Notes: a model not told the origin generated them from the sequence alone. 64,000 nt of DNA from Brettanomyces bruxellensis (GCF_011074885.1 NC_054689.1:1488001-1552000); one strand, 5' to 3'; shown: positions 41,701 through 54,077, counted from the stretch's first letter. Numbers and translations are program-made.

Positions 41701-44700
41701 ACAGAATTTATCTTTCTCTTTGTGGGAAGATTAAAAGTATACATGATTCCTTCGTTCATTTCAGGAAGGTGAAGTTTGGCGATGATCAGCTTTTTGCAGA
41801 AACACTTTTGCCAAATATTGAGGATTACGATAAACCGGAAAAACCTCAAGTGTATCGCTCGAAAGATTCCACAGCAGCGCTAACACAGGAATGGAATTCT
41901 TTTCTTGACGCATATTTGAGCGAAGATTCTCTTAACGAGCTTTTGAAGGCAGCCGAGTCTAATGAAGAAACGGCATCGATGAAGGTGAACAACTTTGAAA
42001 TTAATGCATCCCAGTTTATTTTGAGATTAAGGGACGGTTACAATATGTACTCTGATCTCAATGATATCTTATGTGGCTATATTTATGCAATGAAATTTGG
42101 TTTACAACTCTTGCGTGAGTCGGCAATTCAAAGCAGCCAGACCGTGAATTCCACATTATGGATAGCTGATCCATTGGTTTTGAGCTCCGAAGAACAAATT
42201 TCCAACGCTTTCAAGGAAGTTCAACAGTGCTGCAGGTCTGTTTCTACTACGAATACGGACGCGGACTATGTTTACTATTTCTTCCTTAAGCTGGCCAATG
42301 TACTACATTCTGAAAGCCAAAAGGGTGATCCTAACAGCGTTTTGAATCAGTCTCTTTTGTCACTTTATTACAGATGGTCATTGAATAGCATGAAACAAGA
42401 GGAAGCAGAAACAGTTAATCAAAGTATTTATAAGTTTAAGGATCCTACGGTCAACGTCGAGGAAGAATTCCTTGAATTGTTTCCTGATGCTGAGGATATT
42501 GTTGAAGTTGACAGTTCAGAAAAGGTTACGAAGACAAATTCCGGACAAGATGAGTTATATTCAAAGATTGCTACTACATATATTGATATCTTTGAGAAAA
42601 AGAACGTATCTGAGAAATCCTTTAACGATATTATTGAATCAGCACCAATGTTTTTGCATTACTTCCAAAGCATCAACAAAAGTGTAGGATTTGGAGCCAA
42701 TAGACCATCAATCTTGTTATCTGTGATATCGCTCATGAGTACCCTTTCTAAATCTTTGAATGAAAATTTGAATGAATCCGAGGTTAACTTTTATGATTTC
42801 AGCTTTGCCGAAGCTAAAAAGGCCAATGAAGTTGTCACAGAGTTGGAAGGAGCAGTAAAACCATTGATTGAGAAGTGGCCCGAACAGGCTTCTTTACAGG
42901 ATATCAAGAGAATATGCCAGGAATTCCTTACATATCCATCATCAACACCTATCTATCGAACACTTTCTCGAGTTGAACAGATTTTTACATATGTCACACA
43001 ATGGGAATCATATGCTCACTCAGGTATATCTCTTCAGCATTCTTTAGACAAATTGTCTTCAATAATTGTTGGATGGAGGAAACTTGAACTAAGTTCATGG
43101 AGTACAGTGCTTGAGGATGAGGAGAAAAGGGTTATTAAAGATAGTAGTAAATGGTGGTTTTATCTTTTTGAAACTTTGATTGTTCCAACATCAAAGAATA
43201 ATCAGGATGACGAAGAAAATAACATTAAAGTGGTGAATGCGCTCAACTTGTTTATTTCCCAGGCATCATTCGGTGATTTCCAATTCAGATTGGAGCTTCT
43301 CACGGCATTTTCTAGACACATAATGGCCATGCTACCAAAGTCAAAATTATCTGATGTTTTAGCAAATACCGTCTCATTCTACACAATGTTTGAAGATAAC
43401 ATAATATCATCAATTAATGATACGAAGAAGACATTAAAGAAGGAAGTGTCGGATGTGATAAAGCTCGCTAGTTGGAAGGATACAAATATTGATGCTTTAA
43501 AGCAGAGTTCTCAACGGTCTCATAGATCATTATTCAAGGTTATCAGAAAATATAGAGAGGTGCTTGCACAACCGGTCAGGCCTCTTATTACCCAGGGTCT
43601 TGCTTTGGTGTCAACTTCAGATGTCAAAACATTTGACAAGAGTTTTATTTCTGTATCAATCGATAAATCGGAAAATATTAAGACAATTTTATCTGCTTCT
43701 CATACATGGAATCAAAAAAGCCATATTTTATTCGATTCAACTGCAGCAAATGCTCGCATGTCGAATTATATCCAAGAGATTATGAATGATCAGGTACCAA
43801 GATTAAGTGAATTCTCTGGTGAACTTCTTGCAGAAGCACGTCATCTTCGAAAAGAGACTCCTTCTGAAGCAACTTCTAAAAACAAATCTCAGTGTGCCGC
43901 CTTAAAAACAAGAAAAAGGAAACTATTGAGTGACACGCTTAAGGAGTTAAGGAGAATGGGTCTCAAGGTTCATTTGACAACAGATATCACAAATACTATA
44001 ACATCAGCGAGTGCTTTATTGGTGATATCTAAACATTTACCTGCTTCTGTTAAAGAGACGGACAAGTATTTCTGGAGAGTTATTGAGCTTCTTCCAAGAC
44101 TTAGAAATGCTGTTAAAAATGTAAATGACGAGATACCGACTGGATCTGCTCAAAGGGGATTGGCCGCGGCGGAATCGTTGTTATTTTCGTTGGTGGCTTC
44201 CAGAAAGATGATTGCATCTGTGTGTGCACTTTTTGAATACCTAGATTTATGGATTGGAGACATTTCAAGACTTGTTAATTTGGATGTCAGTGAGAGCAAG
44301 ATGATCTCTCATGTAGAAGACCCCAAATTAGATGTTGGTACAGCCATTAGAATTGTGAATGAGCTTCCAGGCATGTTATCTCTAGTCCAAAAATCAATGA
44401 TGACTGCCTCGACTTCTTTAAAAAGAAGCTTTGATACTAGTATATTTGACAAACTTTGCGCAAAAGTCCAAACGCTTTCATTTGAGAGGCGTGAGATCTA
44501 CTCAGTGACAGACTTTAGGAACTTGGCTAAACTTCAGAGTTTTCTGTATGAATTTTTCTGTACGATCGATGACTGGAAAATACACAACAAGGAAGTTTCC
44601 TTTGCTGCTGACTTTGTCGTTCAATGGATTCAAGAGTCAAAAGGTCATGCTATGAAAACAGAGAAGGTCAGTGATAATTCCTTAGATGATATCGACAAAT

Positions 44701-47700
44701 CTCTTTATTCATTGTGCTTGGATATGGTTTTAAGTGTCCAGAAAATATACAAAATTCGTGAGCAGGTTCCGATGCCCACATTGGAAGATGACAAATGGCT
44801 TCGTACCTTACAGAGAATCATTTATGATAAATATGGAAATATGTTGAATATTGATAGCGTGCTTTCAAAGTTGAAGGATAGCATTCTTTTAATGAAAGGT
44901 GTGGATTGCATTTCGTCGGAGATCATGTCTGCAAGAATTTCTCACACTTTGGTATATGTTGAAAATTATAGAAACCTCGTTGTGGGTATTCTTTCAAAAA
45001 TGACCTCAAACTATGCTGACTTGTCAACTGCCTTATATCAAATGTCCACCATATTATTCAATATTTCGAAGGATGGATTTTGCTCACCGGAGCCTCATAT
45101 GGATGAAGAGGAGGATGACACAGAGAAAATGCAAGAGGGTACTGGTCTTGGAGATGGAGAGGGTGCAAAGAATAACTCGAAAGATGTTGGTAGTGATGAA
45201 GATCTTTCTGAAGATGCGGAGCGGGACAATACTGAACAAGGAGATGATGAAATGGATTCCGATAAGGATGATGCAGTCAGTATCGAAGGTGACATGGCTG
45301 GAAAAACGGAAAGCTTGGATGCAGAGGATGAGGAAAATAGTTCTGATGAGAAGGACGAAGATGATGAAGATGATGAAGATGATGATAGTTTGGATGATGA
45401 GGTTGATGACATTGACGACGATGATCCGAATGCAATAGATGAAAAAATGTGGGGCGATGAGGCTGATGATAATTCGAAGGAGAAAAAATCAGATAAACTT
45501 CCACAAAACTCGAAGAATGATGACGATCAGTTAGAGGCTGCCGAAAATGAAGGAGAAGACCCAGAGAAAAGAAATCTCGATGATACAAACGATGGGGATA
45601 ACGACGAAGCTGGAGATGATGAGGAGAAGAACGATGAATCAGAGAATGAGGATGGAAATGAGGATGAAGTGGCACCAAACAATGATGATGATGATGATGA
45701 GCAAGTCGACGATAATATATCAGATGAGAATGCTCTTGAGCTTCCAGAAAATATGCAGCTTGATGGAGATGAAAATGAAACGAAGGAAAATGAGGATGAG
45801 GAGGAAGATGATGCAATGCAAGAAGATGAAGGGACTGAAGATGATAATAGTAGTGCTAATGATAACGGTGAAAATGAAATGGATAACGAGGAGCCAGGGG
45901 ATGATGAAGATTCAGGACTTGAGGATGATGCTGAAAAGGATGCAGTGGATGCTGGAAAGGATACTGAGGAAGACTCAGCTGCTTCTGCTGATGACAACGA
46001 TGCCATGAGTATTGATGAAGAGGGGGTATTAATCAAGATGATTCGGATGAAGGCAGTGATAATGCCTCGATGGACGATAATGAGGTGCCGGAAGGTTTAG
46101 AAGGAGGTGAAGAGCAGGATGCTGGAAATGAAAGCGTGGATGAAGATGCGGCAGCTCATCAGCAAGAAGGTATGAAAACACAAGGTGCAGATACTGCAAC
46201 CGAACAGCAGGAAGTAAATGCAGGAAATTATGGTGGGGATTCTTCGTTACCTCAGCAGGAGCGCAACAGTGGTGAGCAGGAGTCAAATGACACTAAACAA
46301 GAAATGAATAATGCCGGTCCGAAGGAAGAGCAGAAACCAAATCTTGATCGTGCTCACGAACAGGTTAACGAATCGTTAAAGCAGCTTGGTGATGCATTAA
46401 AGGAATTTCATCGTAGAAGACAGGAAATAAATGAGGCCACTAGAGATGATTTGACTGAGCAAAAGGCGGGCGAGCGTCCCGATGAATTCCAGCATATTGA
46501 TGATGCAGATTCAGATGATGATATGCAAGCCATGGGTTCGGCGAATGAAGATCAGATTCAGCCGATTGACGATGATATGGCAATAGACGATGATCAAGAG
46601 CAGGATGGTGATGCTACTGAGGACCATGATGAAGAGGATGCGAAAGAGAAAAAAGAGCTGAATTCCGAAAATCTCGAAGACAAGAGTACAGAGAAAGACA
46701 AAGAACCTAACATGGAAGCAGGAAAGGCGGAAGATGATACTAACTCGGAAAAGAAGAATGAGGAAATGCATGTTGTGCTTGGAAAGAGAGATGATATCGA
46801 TGAAACAATTGAAACAGGTGAAAATAATAAGCAAGATCTTGATGCTGAAAATAACTCCGATTCAGACGATGAGGAACACTATGAGAATTTACAGGAAGCG
46901 GAAACTACAGAGCATGAAAGACCATACGAAGAGGCAAGAGATCTTTGGACTAAGGCCGATGAGTCTACGCGTGATCTCACTGCTGGCCTTTCCGAACAAT
47001 TACGGTTGATTCTTGAACCAACCCTTGCAACAAAGCTCAAGGGTGACTACAAGACAGGTAAAAGGTTGAACATGAAGAGAATTATTCCTTATATTGCGTC
47101 ACAATTCCGAAAAGATAAGATTTGGATGAGACGGACAAAGCCAAGTAAGCGTCAATATCAGATCATGATTGCTGTGGACGACTCCAAATCCATGGCCGAA
47201 TCTCAGGCAGTTGATATTGCATTTGAGAGTATATCGTTAGTTTCAAAGGCCTTAACCCAACTAGAGTCAGGCCAGTTAGCAGTCGCTAAGTTTGGATCAG
47301 ATGCCGAAATCGTTCATCCATTTGAGAAGCCTTTTACAACCGAATCTGGTATAGAAGTCTTCAGAAATTTCATGTTCGATGAGACGAAAACAAATGTCAA
47401 AGCACTAGTTGAAAAATCACTTTCTTCATTTAGAGAAGCAAGAACTTACGGGAATGCGGACTTGTGGCAACTACAAATTATTCTATCCGATGGTGTCTGT
47501 GAGGATCATGAAGAGTTGCAAAGACTAGTTAGGAAAGCTCGTGAGGATAAAATAATGATTGTCTTCGTGGTTATTGATTGCATCAATAACGAGGAGTCTA
47601 TTCTTGACATGAATCAAGTTAATTATATACCGGACTCTAATGGTCAGTTGCAACTAAAAGTTACAAGGTATTTGGATACTTTTCCATTTGATTATTATTC

Positions 47701-47782
47701 TGTGGTTCACAACATTAAGGAGTTGCCTGAGATGCTAGGCTTAATTTTGAGGCAATACTTTTCTGAAATTTCCTCGGTCTAG
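32750..47782 (+). CDS. MDN1: Midasin (Rea1/Mdn1), pre-60S remodelling AAA ATPase; two frameshifts in this sequence
   Basis: About 5010 residues if read through both breaks (S. cerevisiae Rea1 has 4910). The dynein-like AAA ATPase pulls assembly factors Ytm1 and Rsa4 off pre-60S particles. Six AAA modules are seen by their Walker A motifs: GAEGSGKT (nt about 33732), GETGTGKT (34753), GPTSAGKT (36057), GETGCGKT (36913), GSPGVGKT (38067) and GPSGSGKT (38994). A long helical linker follows, then an extremely Asp/Glu-rich region (about 45100-46950), then a MIDAS domain with AVDDSKSM (nt about 47172). The frame is open in three pieces: 32750-33154, about 33117-46100, and 46070-47782. Joining requires one base less in an A7 run (33132-33138) and one base more in a G5 run near 46021-46025; the net length is unchanged. 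AAA6 has LVLDNANL in place of a DE Walker B. Confidence 0.96.
33132..33138 (+). other. Frameshift site 1 in MDN1 (A7 homopolymer)
   Basis: The upstream frame hits a stop soon after this A7 run, while the next frame is open from just before it. A one-base-shorter run restores a single frame. Indel at a homopolymer is the typical pattern of sequencing or assembly error; a natural mutation in one allele is also possible. Confidence 0.85.
46021..46025 (+). other. Frameshift site 2 in MDN1 (G5 homopolymer)
   Basis: The acidic frame loses its composition just after this G run and ends at 46100, while a frame of the same acidic character begins here and continues to the MIDAS domain. One additional G joins them. 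The frames overlap from about 46026 to 46100. Confidence 0.85.
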
Positions 47783-48547
47783 TGTGAAGTTACGAATTTC
47801 CCCATTTTCGGGTACATTTTTTATTATTTTCTTTTTCTTCTGTTCTGCAGTGGAGGCTTGAATTTTGTTCCTATTTTTAAGAAATAAATATTACATTGTT
47901 ATTAAAAACACGTAACACTGGATTGTCCGTTTGAAGAGATGGCGAAGTGAATTTGATTTCCGATGGCCAATTACCATTTCCGGAATATTTTTTAAATGTG
48001 GAAAGCACAAATGCTCGGATTATGTATGCCAACGGCAACTGATATCGAGCAATTTGGCCCGCGAAAAAAAATTACTTTTCTCTCCTAACGGGATGTCTCC
48101 CCGGGTACTCCTTTAAAAGATAAAATTTTTTCTTGCTTACTGTTAAGAGCGACTTTGACTTTCCATTCGCTGGAAATTTCTGAGATTCGTTCTTACATGC
48201 CATTAGGGGAAGATACCTCTGAGTCTACGGCGGAAATGGAAGAATAGAGTTTTCCTAAAAGAGTAACGCGGAATTCAATATTTTAGACATGAGGCCGAAT
48301 AAGGTATGTAATTCTCTTCTGCTATACTTAATGGGTTATGGCGCTAAAATGCGTTTGTTTTCAAAACGATGACTCGTATTTTCGTTCTTGGGGGAATATT
48401 ATAAAAGAGTTGACATTTCCCACTCCACGTTTCCTCATGTGTTACGTTTTGTTCTGTCTTTTGCTTATCTTATTTTTTTCGTCGTCACTTGATTTACTCG
48501 TTAATTTTAAGAAAAAGGTTCTGTCATTCATCACGTCAACAGTCACA
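47783..48547. other. Intergenic, promoter of the Zn2Cys6 gene
   Basis: About 765 bp. TATAAAAG at 48400-48407 is listed separately. A frame open from an ATG at 48338 continues into the Zn2Cys6 gene (see its entry). Confidence 0.5.
48400..48407 (+). promoter_or_regulatory. TATA box TATAAAAG
   Basis: A consensus TATA element about 140 bp before the ATG at 48548. It lies inside the upstream in-frame extension, which argues for transcription starting downstream of 48338 and so for the downstream ATG. Confidence 0.55.
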
Positions 48548-49234
48548 ATGGTGAATTACCGCGAATACCAACAAATTATAAAGCTGGATACAAGGCCATC
48601 TCGTATTTCGAGAACTCCTTCAGCTAGCCCGTACAATAAATGCATGAATGAAGAATGCAATGTTCAGAAACCAAGGAAGAAGATAACGCGAACAAAGACT
48701 GGATGTTATTGTTGTCGCCGAAGAAAGAAGAAGTGTGATGAGAGGAAACCAGTTTGTTCTGGATGTTTAAGAAATATGCTTCACTGCGTTTATCCTACCC
48801 CAGAGGAAATCGAGAAGTCTATTCATCGTCGCAGAAAAAGGGCATCTTCTAAAGAGGTTTCTGGTTGCAGAAAGTTTTACAGAATTTTGCCAAAGACTAC
48901 TTCGACGTCACAATCAAATGTGTCTTCTGCATGTTCGATAGATAACATTCTCAGATCGAAGTCTTTTGTTTCTCCACCTTCATCAGCTACACCATCAGTT
49001 GGATCACCAGCTTCTTCAAGTATGTCGTCACCAGGATCTCCTTATTCTGATTGCTCTAGCAATGGAATAAATGCATACATTACACCTGTTTCGTCTCCAA
49101 AACTTTGTGCATACACTGTTTCGCCTCAGTCAGAGAATTATAATGTTTCTTCTGTCGTTTTACAGAGGCCACAATGTCCTGCTCCGGTTAAAAGGAGTGT
49201 TGCTTCATTGGAGGTGAAAAACCTTTTAAATTAA
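48548..49234 (+). CDS. Short Zn(II)2Cys6 transcription factor
   Basis: 228 residues from MVNYREYQQ. A fungal binuclear-cluster DNA-binding domain lies at about residues 50-85 with the pattern C-x2-C-x6-C-x6-C-x2-C-x6-C (TGCYCCRRRKKKCDER, then CSGCLRNMLHC), preceded by a basic KPRKKITRTK stretch. The rest is Ser/Pro-rich, with no fungal_trans domain. The orthologue is not recognised; Ume6- and Upc2-type clusters share the TGC start. In frame upstream, an ATG at 48338 would add 70 residues including a hydrophobic stretch (CYVLFCLLLILFFSSS). A TATA element inside that stretch favours the short form. Confidence 0.8.
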   Translation: MVNYREYQQIIKLDTRPSRISRTPSASPYNKCMNEECNVQKPRKKITRTKTGCYCCRRRKKKCDERKPVCSGCLRNMLHCVYPTPEEIEKSIHRRRKRASSKEVSGCRKFYRILPKTTSTSQSNVSSACSIDNILRSKSFVSPPSSATPSVGSPASSSMSSPGSPYSDCSSNGINAYITPVSSPKLCAYTVSPQSENYNVSSVVLQRPQCPAPVKRSVASLEVKNLLN

Positions 49235-50048
49235 TGCTCATATTATTATTCTATCATGAGTGCATTTAGTTGGTTTAGTTTCTCTTTGCTATATCAGGGA
49301 TAAGTTTACTTTATTAGCTGACGTAAGAAGGAATTTTGGCAATATTATTTGTTGTTCTGTTACTACTTTCTTTAACTTCTCTGCTTCTCCGTTATAGGGC
49401 GCTTTTACTTCGGCGGAGCAGTTATCTAAATCATAATCCCAATTAATAGATATATTTCGCTTTGGATTAAATTGAATATGTAGGTACCATATTGGTTTGA
49501 GTGATTTCTTGGGAAGAAAAATTTTTTTTTTTCGCCACATATTTGTGGTTAGTAACAACACGGGCAAGATGATAGATATCGCACAGCCTTTCATAGTTTT
49601 TTATTTTTCTGCTCCGAAAATTTTTTTCTTGTCAGGAAATTTTTGAGTTAAGCGCGGAGTGTTCGTGAAAGGAAATCCAACGCGAATAATTTGGAAAACT
49701 ATGGAGAACAGAAGTGCTGAAGAATATCCAGGAGCTTCGCCTTACAAACACAAATGTACATACAGAAACAGAAAAAATAAGCAAAAAAAAGTGAAATTCA
49801 GTACTGTGGCTAAATGAGAAATCAGTAGAAATATTGAAGTGTCCCATCACCAACCACATGTCTATCCATAATCATAGTGATTGCTCCAACTCAAGTCAAT
49901 ATCATTTTTTTCACTTAATACAAAAGTCATGTAAAGCTAATTGGAATCCAATTTTCATTTATACAAAAAGATATATCTATAGATAAATTATGCGAGCGCG
50001 CATTAAATCCAATTGTCCGTAACGCTGTTTTGTATATGTCACCACCCC
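49235..50048. other. Intergenic between convergent Zn2Cys6 gene and SET3
   Basis: About 810 bp between two converging genes. AT-rich, with A/T homopolymers near 49521-49531. The minus-strand frames at 49289-49594 and 49632-49859 are unconvincing. Nothing functional is recognised beyond 3' regions. Confidence 0.5.
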
Positions 50049-52724
50049 TTACTTTGTTACTGCCATATTTCTCTTCGTCTTGCGCTTATAATCAGCTAAG
50101 CTAAATTTTCGAACAATTTTCGGCTTCGTCGAAATTTCAGCAACCTTTTCAACTGGTTCTTTGCTTTCTGCGGGGTTTCTAGGAATAAGTTCTTTCTCTT
50201 TAATCGTATTGGCAACGGCAAGCTTGTTCAATTCTTCTGGAACAATGGAAAATGGCGTGTAGAGATGTTCATCTCTTTTACTATCCTCCATAATGTCGAT
50301 GACTCCTGGAATCTTTTGACTGTAATATTGTTTGACAATTGCATACTTTTGAGGAATAACACCCTCAGAAAATGAATGAATCTTTGGGTGTTTGAATTTA
50401 ATATTCAGCGCTTCTGAACAACTGTCCTTGTTGCCTTTTTGTTGAGACTCAGACGATGAATTTTTGGTTTCAGCAGTTCCGGCCTCTTTGGAAATGGCTT
50501 TGTTCCTTCCATAGGAAAGGTTTTCAAGTGCCTTTTCAATAATCTTTTCCCGATCATAGTATCTCTTTTCAATGGGCACATACTTCTGGTTTGGCGTAGG
50601 TGAGACAACGGTCGTATTCATGACCGAAGGGCCCGTTTTCTTGATCTCTCGGATCATCAACGAGTCCATCCGGTTTATGATACAACTAGATGGATTACCA
50701 CATGCGCAACTGGAAATGCTCTTTAAGGTATGAATAGAGTTCATCAATCTACTCTTTGTTTCCAAATTCAACTGCTGGAAAGTCTTTTCTGGATCCCTTG
50801 AGGCGCAAACCACTTTGATTGGATGATTACTGTCCCATTCCCATGGCAATGTCAATTCCTCGTCAGCTTTTATGTCCTTCTTGGCACAGAGTGCAAACAC
50901 ACACCTTCGCGAACCAATCAGGACCGTTGCAATTTCACAGTTTGCATTGCAGCTTTTTCTTGTGAACCTAGTAATGTTACCGACTGCCCGCTCATCAATC
51001 ACCAATGGAAGATGTGGATGGAAGAATGCATTTTGCTTGCAGCATCCAAGTATCCAATACTTGTTAGTTTTTTCCTCCACGTAATCCTCCTTCAACTGCA
51101 TTCCACCAAACATCGGGTAAATAAGCTGGCCACGCAAAATAGCCTGCATAGTTCTTAGACCAATGCGAGATATTCCAGTGAAAGGTCCATCCTCCTTAGG
51201 TAGTCTAGCTAGCACAGATGCAGGACGGACTAAATGCCTATTAAACTCAGTCGTATTTCTGAATTTGTAAACGCCGGGCTTGTTCGATAGTAGTCTGGGA
51301 AGTCTTTTCATCAGGGACATTACACTTGCTGTAGAATATTCGTAGTGTGAAACGTTCAAGTAAAAAGTCTCGTATCTCTTCAAGGCAAACCGTTCTTCCT
51401 CCTCCCTTACCTTCTTCTCCTTCCTGTTACCTTTTGTCTTTTTCTGGCCATCTACTGGCAACGATGGACTTGCCACTTCTCCGCTTCTGCTATTCGGTTT
51501 TGTGGATGTGGCAGCTGCCGGAACTTTGCTGTCAGTCTGACCTTCATTTGTCATCAGTCCCAAAAGTTTTATGCGCTCCTCTTGGACTTTTCTGGCCTTG
51601 GCCGCATCTATCTTGTGTGTTTTATCACATTTATAGCAAAGGTATTTCTCCGGAGCTTCATCGACATCCTTGATGCCCATGCATATTGCATGCTGCCAGA
51701 GATAGCACCGGTCACACTGAATTGTGAAACCATCATCATGATCAAATCCACATATGCAGCTTATGATCCCAGAATCAGGACTCACTGCGTATGATGGAAC
51801 CTGTTCATTGGCTAAGGCAGCCGGCGTTTCCTCCACCTTTTCTTCCATTTTTATTTTTGTCATAGACATACCATTTACACTTCCCTTGTTCTCTGCATCC
51901 GAATTCTTGCGGCTCCTTTTCCCACGCGAGGACATAACGCGAGAAGTGCTTCTGCTCCTTTTTCTTGTTTCTTGGGGTTGCGAATGGTTCTCGGAAGTTA
52001 TTTGAGCAGGCGTGGCACTACTTCCATCAAATGGATGACTCTTGGAAGGAAGAGGCAAAGGCTTTGCAGCAGCAGCAGCCAATGCAGCAGCAGCAACAAC
52101 AGCCTTTGAATTTGTCCCTGTACTGCTTGCCAGAGCAGCAGCAACGGGTCCGGGAGATGTGACATGCTCCAAGCCCGAATTTATGTAAGTTAGACTATGA
52201 GGTGTTCTCTGCTTCTTCATTGGTTCGCTTTTTGCCTGATCAGTAGCCGAGCTTTCATGGTCGCTGGTGCGCGGTTGGCTTTGTTCTTCTGAGTTCAATG
52301 CTTGGGGTTCTTTGCGCTCGGCTGCAGTTGATCTGTCAGGATTAAGAAGATCCTGAGGAAATCCGGACCTATGCATTTCACTCTGATTTGGATATCTGCA
52401 TTGTAAAAATTGCGGTGGCATACTGGGTTGGCTCGGCAGCGAGGTCTCGGCGAACTGTTGGGAAGATATTGTATGATGATTCCTTACACTCTCCGCGGGT
52501 GATGTATGATATGATTCATTCATAAGATTTGCCGAAAATGTACTATTTATTCCACCTTGAGTTTGTAAATCTTGCGATTGCTGTGTCTGCGATGCTTGAA
52601 TTTGTTGCGGTTGAGGGGGGGGAGACTGCGAATACCTCTGTGACCTATTAGAGAAAAGCATCAAAAGACCCGCTGCTTCTTTATCCCCCATCTCTGGGGT
52701 CGTTTCCTTAGGCTTCTCTAACAT
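50049..52724 (-). CDS. SET3: Set3-type PHD and SET domain protein
   Basis: 891 residues. Set3 is the scaffold of the Set3C histone deacetylase complex (with Hos2 and Sif2), and its PHD finger binds H3K4-methylated nucleosomes. An N-terminal Gln/Pro/Ser-rich region has an Ala run. The PHD finger spans about residues 322-367 (CICGFDHDDGFTIQCDRCYLWQH..., ending CYKCD). A basic KRYETFYLN region precedes the SET domain (about 515-630). The SET domain lacks the usual catalytic Tyr region: where active enzymes have ELTYDY, this has ELTLPWEW, and it has RKSCNANCE where active enzymes have NHSC-type motifs. That matches Set3, considered catalytically inactive. A C-terminal cluster of basic KKT/KYVPIEKRY segments follows. 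Set4 is an alternative but is shorter and lacks this N-terminus. Confidence 0.88.
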   Translation of the reverse strand: MLEKPKETTPEMGDKEAAGLLMLFSNRSQRYSQSPPPQPQQIQASQTQQSQDLQTQGGINSTFSANLMNESYHTSPAESVRNHHTISSQQFAETSLPSQPSMPPQFLQCRYPNQSEMHRSGFPQDLLNPDRSTAAERKEPQALNSEEQSQPRTSDHESSATDQAKSEPMKKQRTPHSLTYINSGLEHVTSPGPVAAALASSTGTNSKAVVAAAALAAAAAKPLPLPSKSHPFDGSSATPAQITSENHSQPQETRKRSRSTSRVMSSRGKRSRKNSDAENKGSVNGMSMTKIKMEEKVEETPAALANEQVPSYAVSPDSGIISCICGFDHDDGFTIQCDRCYLWQHAICMGIKDVDEAPEKYLCYKCDKTHKIDAAKARKVQEERIKLLGLMTNEGQTDSKVPAAATSTKPNSRSGEVASPSLPVDGQKKTKGNRKEKKVREEEERFALKRYETFYLNVSHYEYSTASVMSLMKRLPRLLSNKPGVYKFRNTTEFNRHLVRPASVLARLPKEDGPFTGISRIGLRTMQAILRGQLIYPMFGGMQLKEDYVEEKTNKYWILGCCKQNAFFHPHLPLVIDERAVGNITRFTRKSCNANCEIATVLIGSRRCVFALCAKKDIKADEELTLPWEWDSNHPIKVVCASRDPEKTFQQLNLETKSRLMNSIHTLKSISSCACGNPSSCIINRMDSLMIREIKKTGPSVMNTTVVSPTPNQKYVPIEKRYYDREKIIEKALENLSYGRNKAISKEAGTAETKNSSSESQQKGNKDSCSEALNIKFKHPKIHSFSEGVIPQKYAIVKQYYSQKIPGVIDIMEDSKRDEHLYTPFSIVPEELNKLAVANTIKEKELIPRNPAESKEPVEKVAEISTKPKIVRKFSLADYKRKTKRNMAVTK

Positions 52725-54077
52725 AAATTGTGGAATGCAAATATATGTATATGCTATGTTGTGCTCGTGTCAGAAAAGTAACAGTAAAATTTAAACTTTG
52801 TTGAAATGCCGAAAGATAAAGAAGATCAAAGGGGCTCAGCAATTTTGTAAGGTGATCTTTATTGAGTATTTAGCCAAGAAACCTTTAGCTGCTGAAATGT
52901 CTGAGCACCAGGAAAATCGCAAATTTCGTGTATGAATGGCGCAGCGCGGATATATACAGGTATAGCTATATTAATGTCTCTAGCTAAAGAGGGTATGGGG
53001 TTTACGAGATACGTGTGAACTACGCTAAACGAGAGTCGGAAATTGTTTAGGGAACGATGTTGAGTGGTTGAAGAAGCGTAAAAAAAAATACAAAAAAAAT
53101 ACAAAAAAAAATTCTGAGATACAAAAAAGTATGCGCGTAAGCGAGAAGCAACGATTCAACACTCGCACAACCATTCTAGCATTTCAGTCTTTCAGCAAAG
53201 TCTAATAGGAAGCTGAAAAGTTGGGGTTTGGAACTAAAAAAAAAAATTGTGGAATTAAAAAAAAAGTTTTTTGGGTATCGATGCATTTGCGGGTAGCACT
53301 AACTGGAAATGTGGAGCGTGCAAAAACAAAGCAGATAACAAGTCCTGCTCTCAACTTAATTGATGCATTAGAAACGTCGAATCACAATTCAGACATATGA
53401 ATTAATTAATACTACGTAAAAAAATAAGTGAATTGCAAAAGCAGTAAAATTGCTTAAAAGGAGAAATTATATGAATAATCTGTAACGTGTGTAAACAATA
53501 GTAGCACGAAACAACAGGTGCATTCACCGATTAAAGAAGGTTTTCGGTGTCTTGTGTATGGTGAGTATTATAATAATTATGGTAACGAGGGTGATGGGTG
53601 GTGACTACGAATGTGCTTTGTTCATTGATATGAGTCCATACGAGAAAACTGACGGGCCTAGATATTTCATCTAGGTTGCATGTGGCTATACGAGCAAAGA
53701 AAAAATATAATGCACTTGCTATTGTCCTTCTTTCATGCGCAATGTATACCAACGTTACAATCCTGAAGCATAGATCTTGCGGTCGCTCGACGGGACGCTA
53801 AAACTTTTTGTTTCCCCGAAAATCTGCCGAAATCTTTTTTTTTTTGTGTGCTGTCCGATAAACGAGCTGGTTACCTTGCACTTCACATTTAGTTCAATTT
53901 GATATTGACATAATGATATAATACGAAAAGTGACAAGGATTTTGCGTGCATCCATATAATAATGACGGGTCAAAAAGCCTTGCTTCTAAGTTTTGCATTC
54001 GTTGACCGTTCAGGTAATTGAGCCCAGATGATGAAATACATCCTTACATTAAATTGTATGAGCTGAGGGGAGAAAAA
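52725..54077. other. Intergenic, SET3 upstream region
   Basis: About 1.35 kb between the SET3 start and the retrotransposon. AT-rich, with A tracts near 53080-53110 and 53235-53270. Minus-strand frames at 52859-53104, 53531-53752 and 53755-53973 have no known features. No solo LTR is seen. Confidence 0.5.
54073..54077. repeat. Target-site duplication, left copy (AAAAA)
   Basis: Five A just outside the left LTR. They equal the five bases just outside the right LTR, the duplication length normal for Ty1/copia integrases. The target was an A-rich tract, so a longer A run makes the exact edges ambiguous. Confidence 0.7.

Noticed and set aside
45095..46036. Long minus-strand Ser- and His-rich frames
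   Set aside because: They are antisense shadows of the Asp/Glu-coding GAT/GAA repeats of MDN1.
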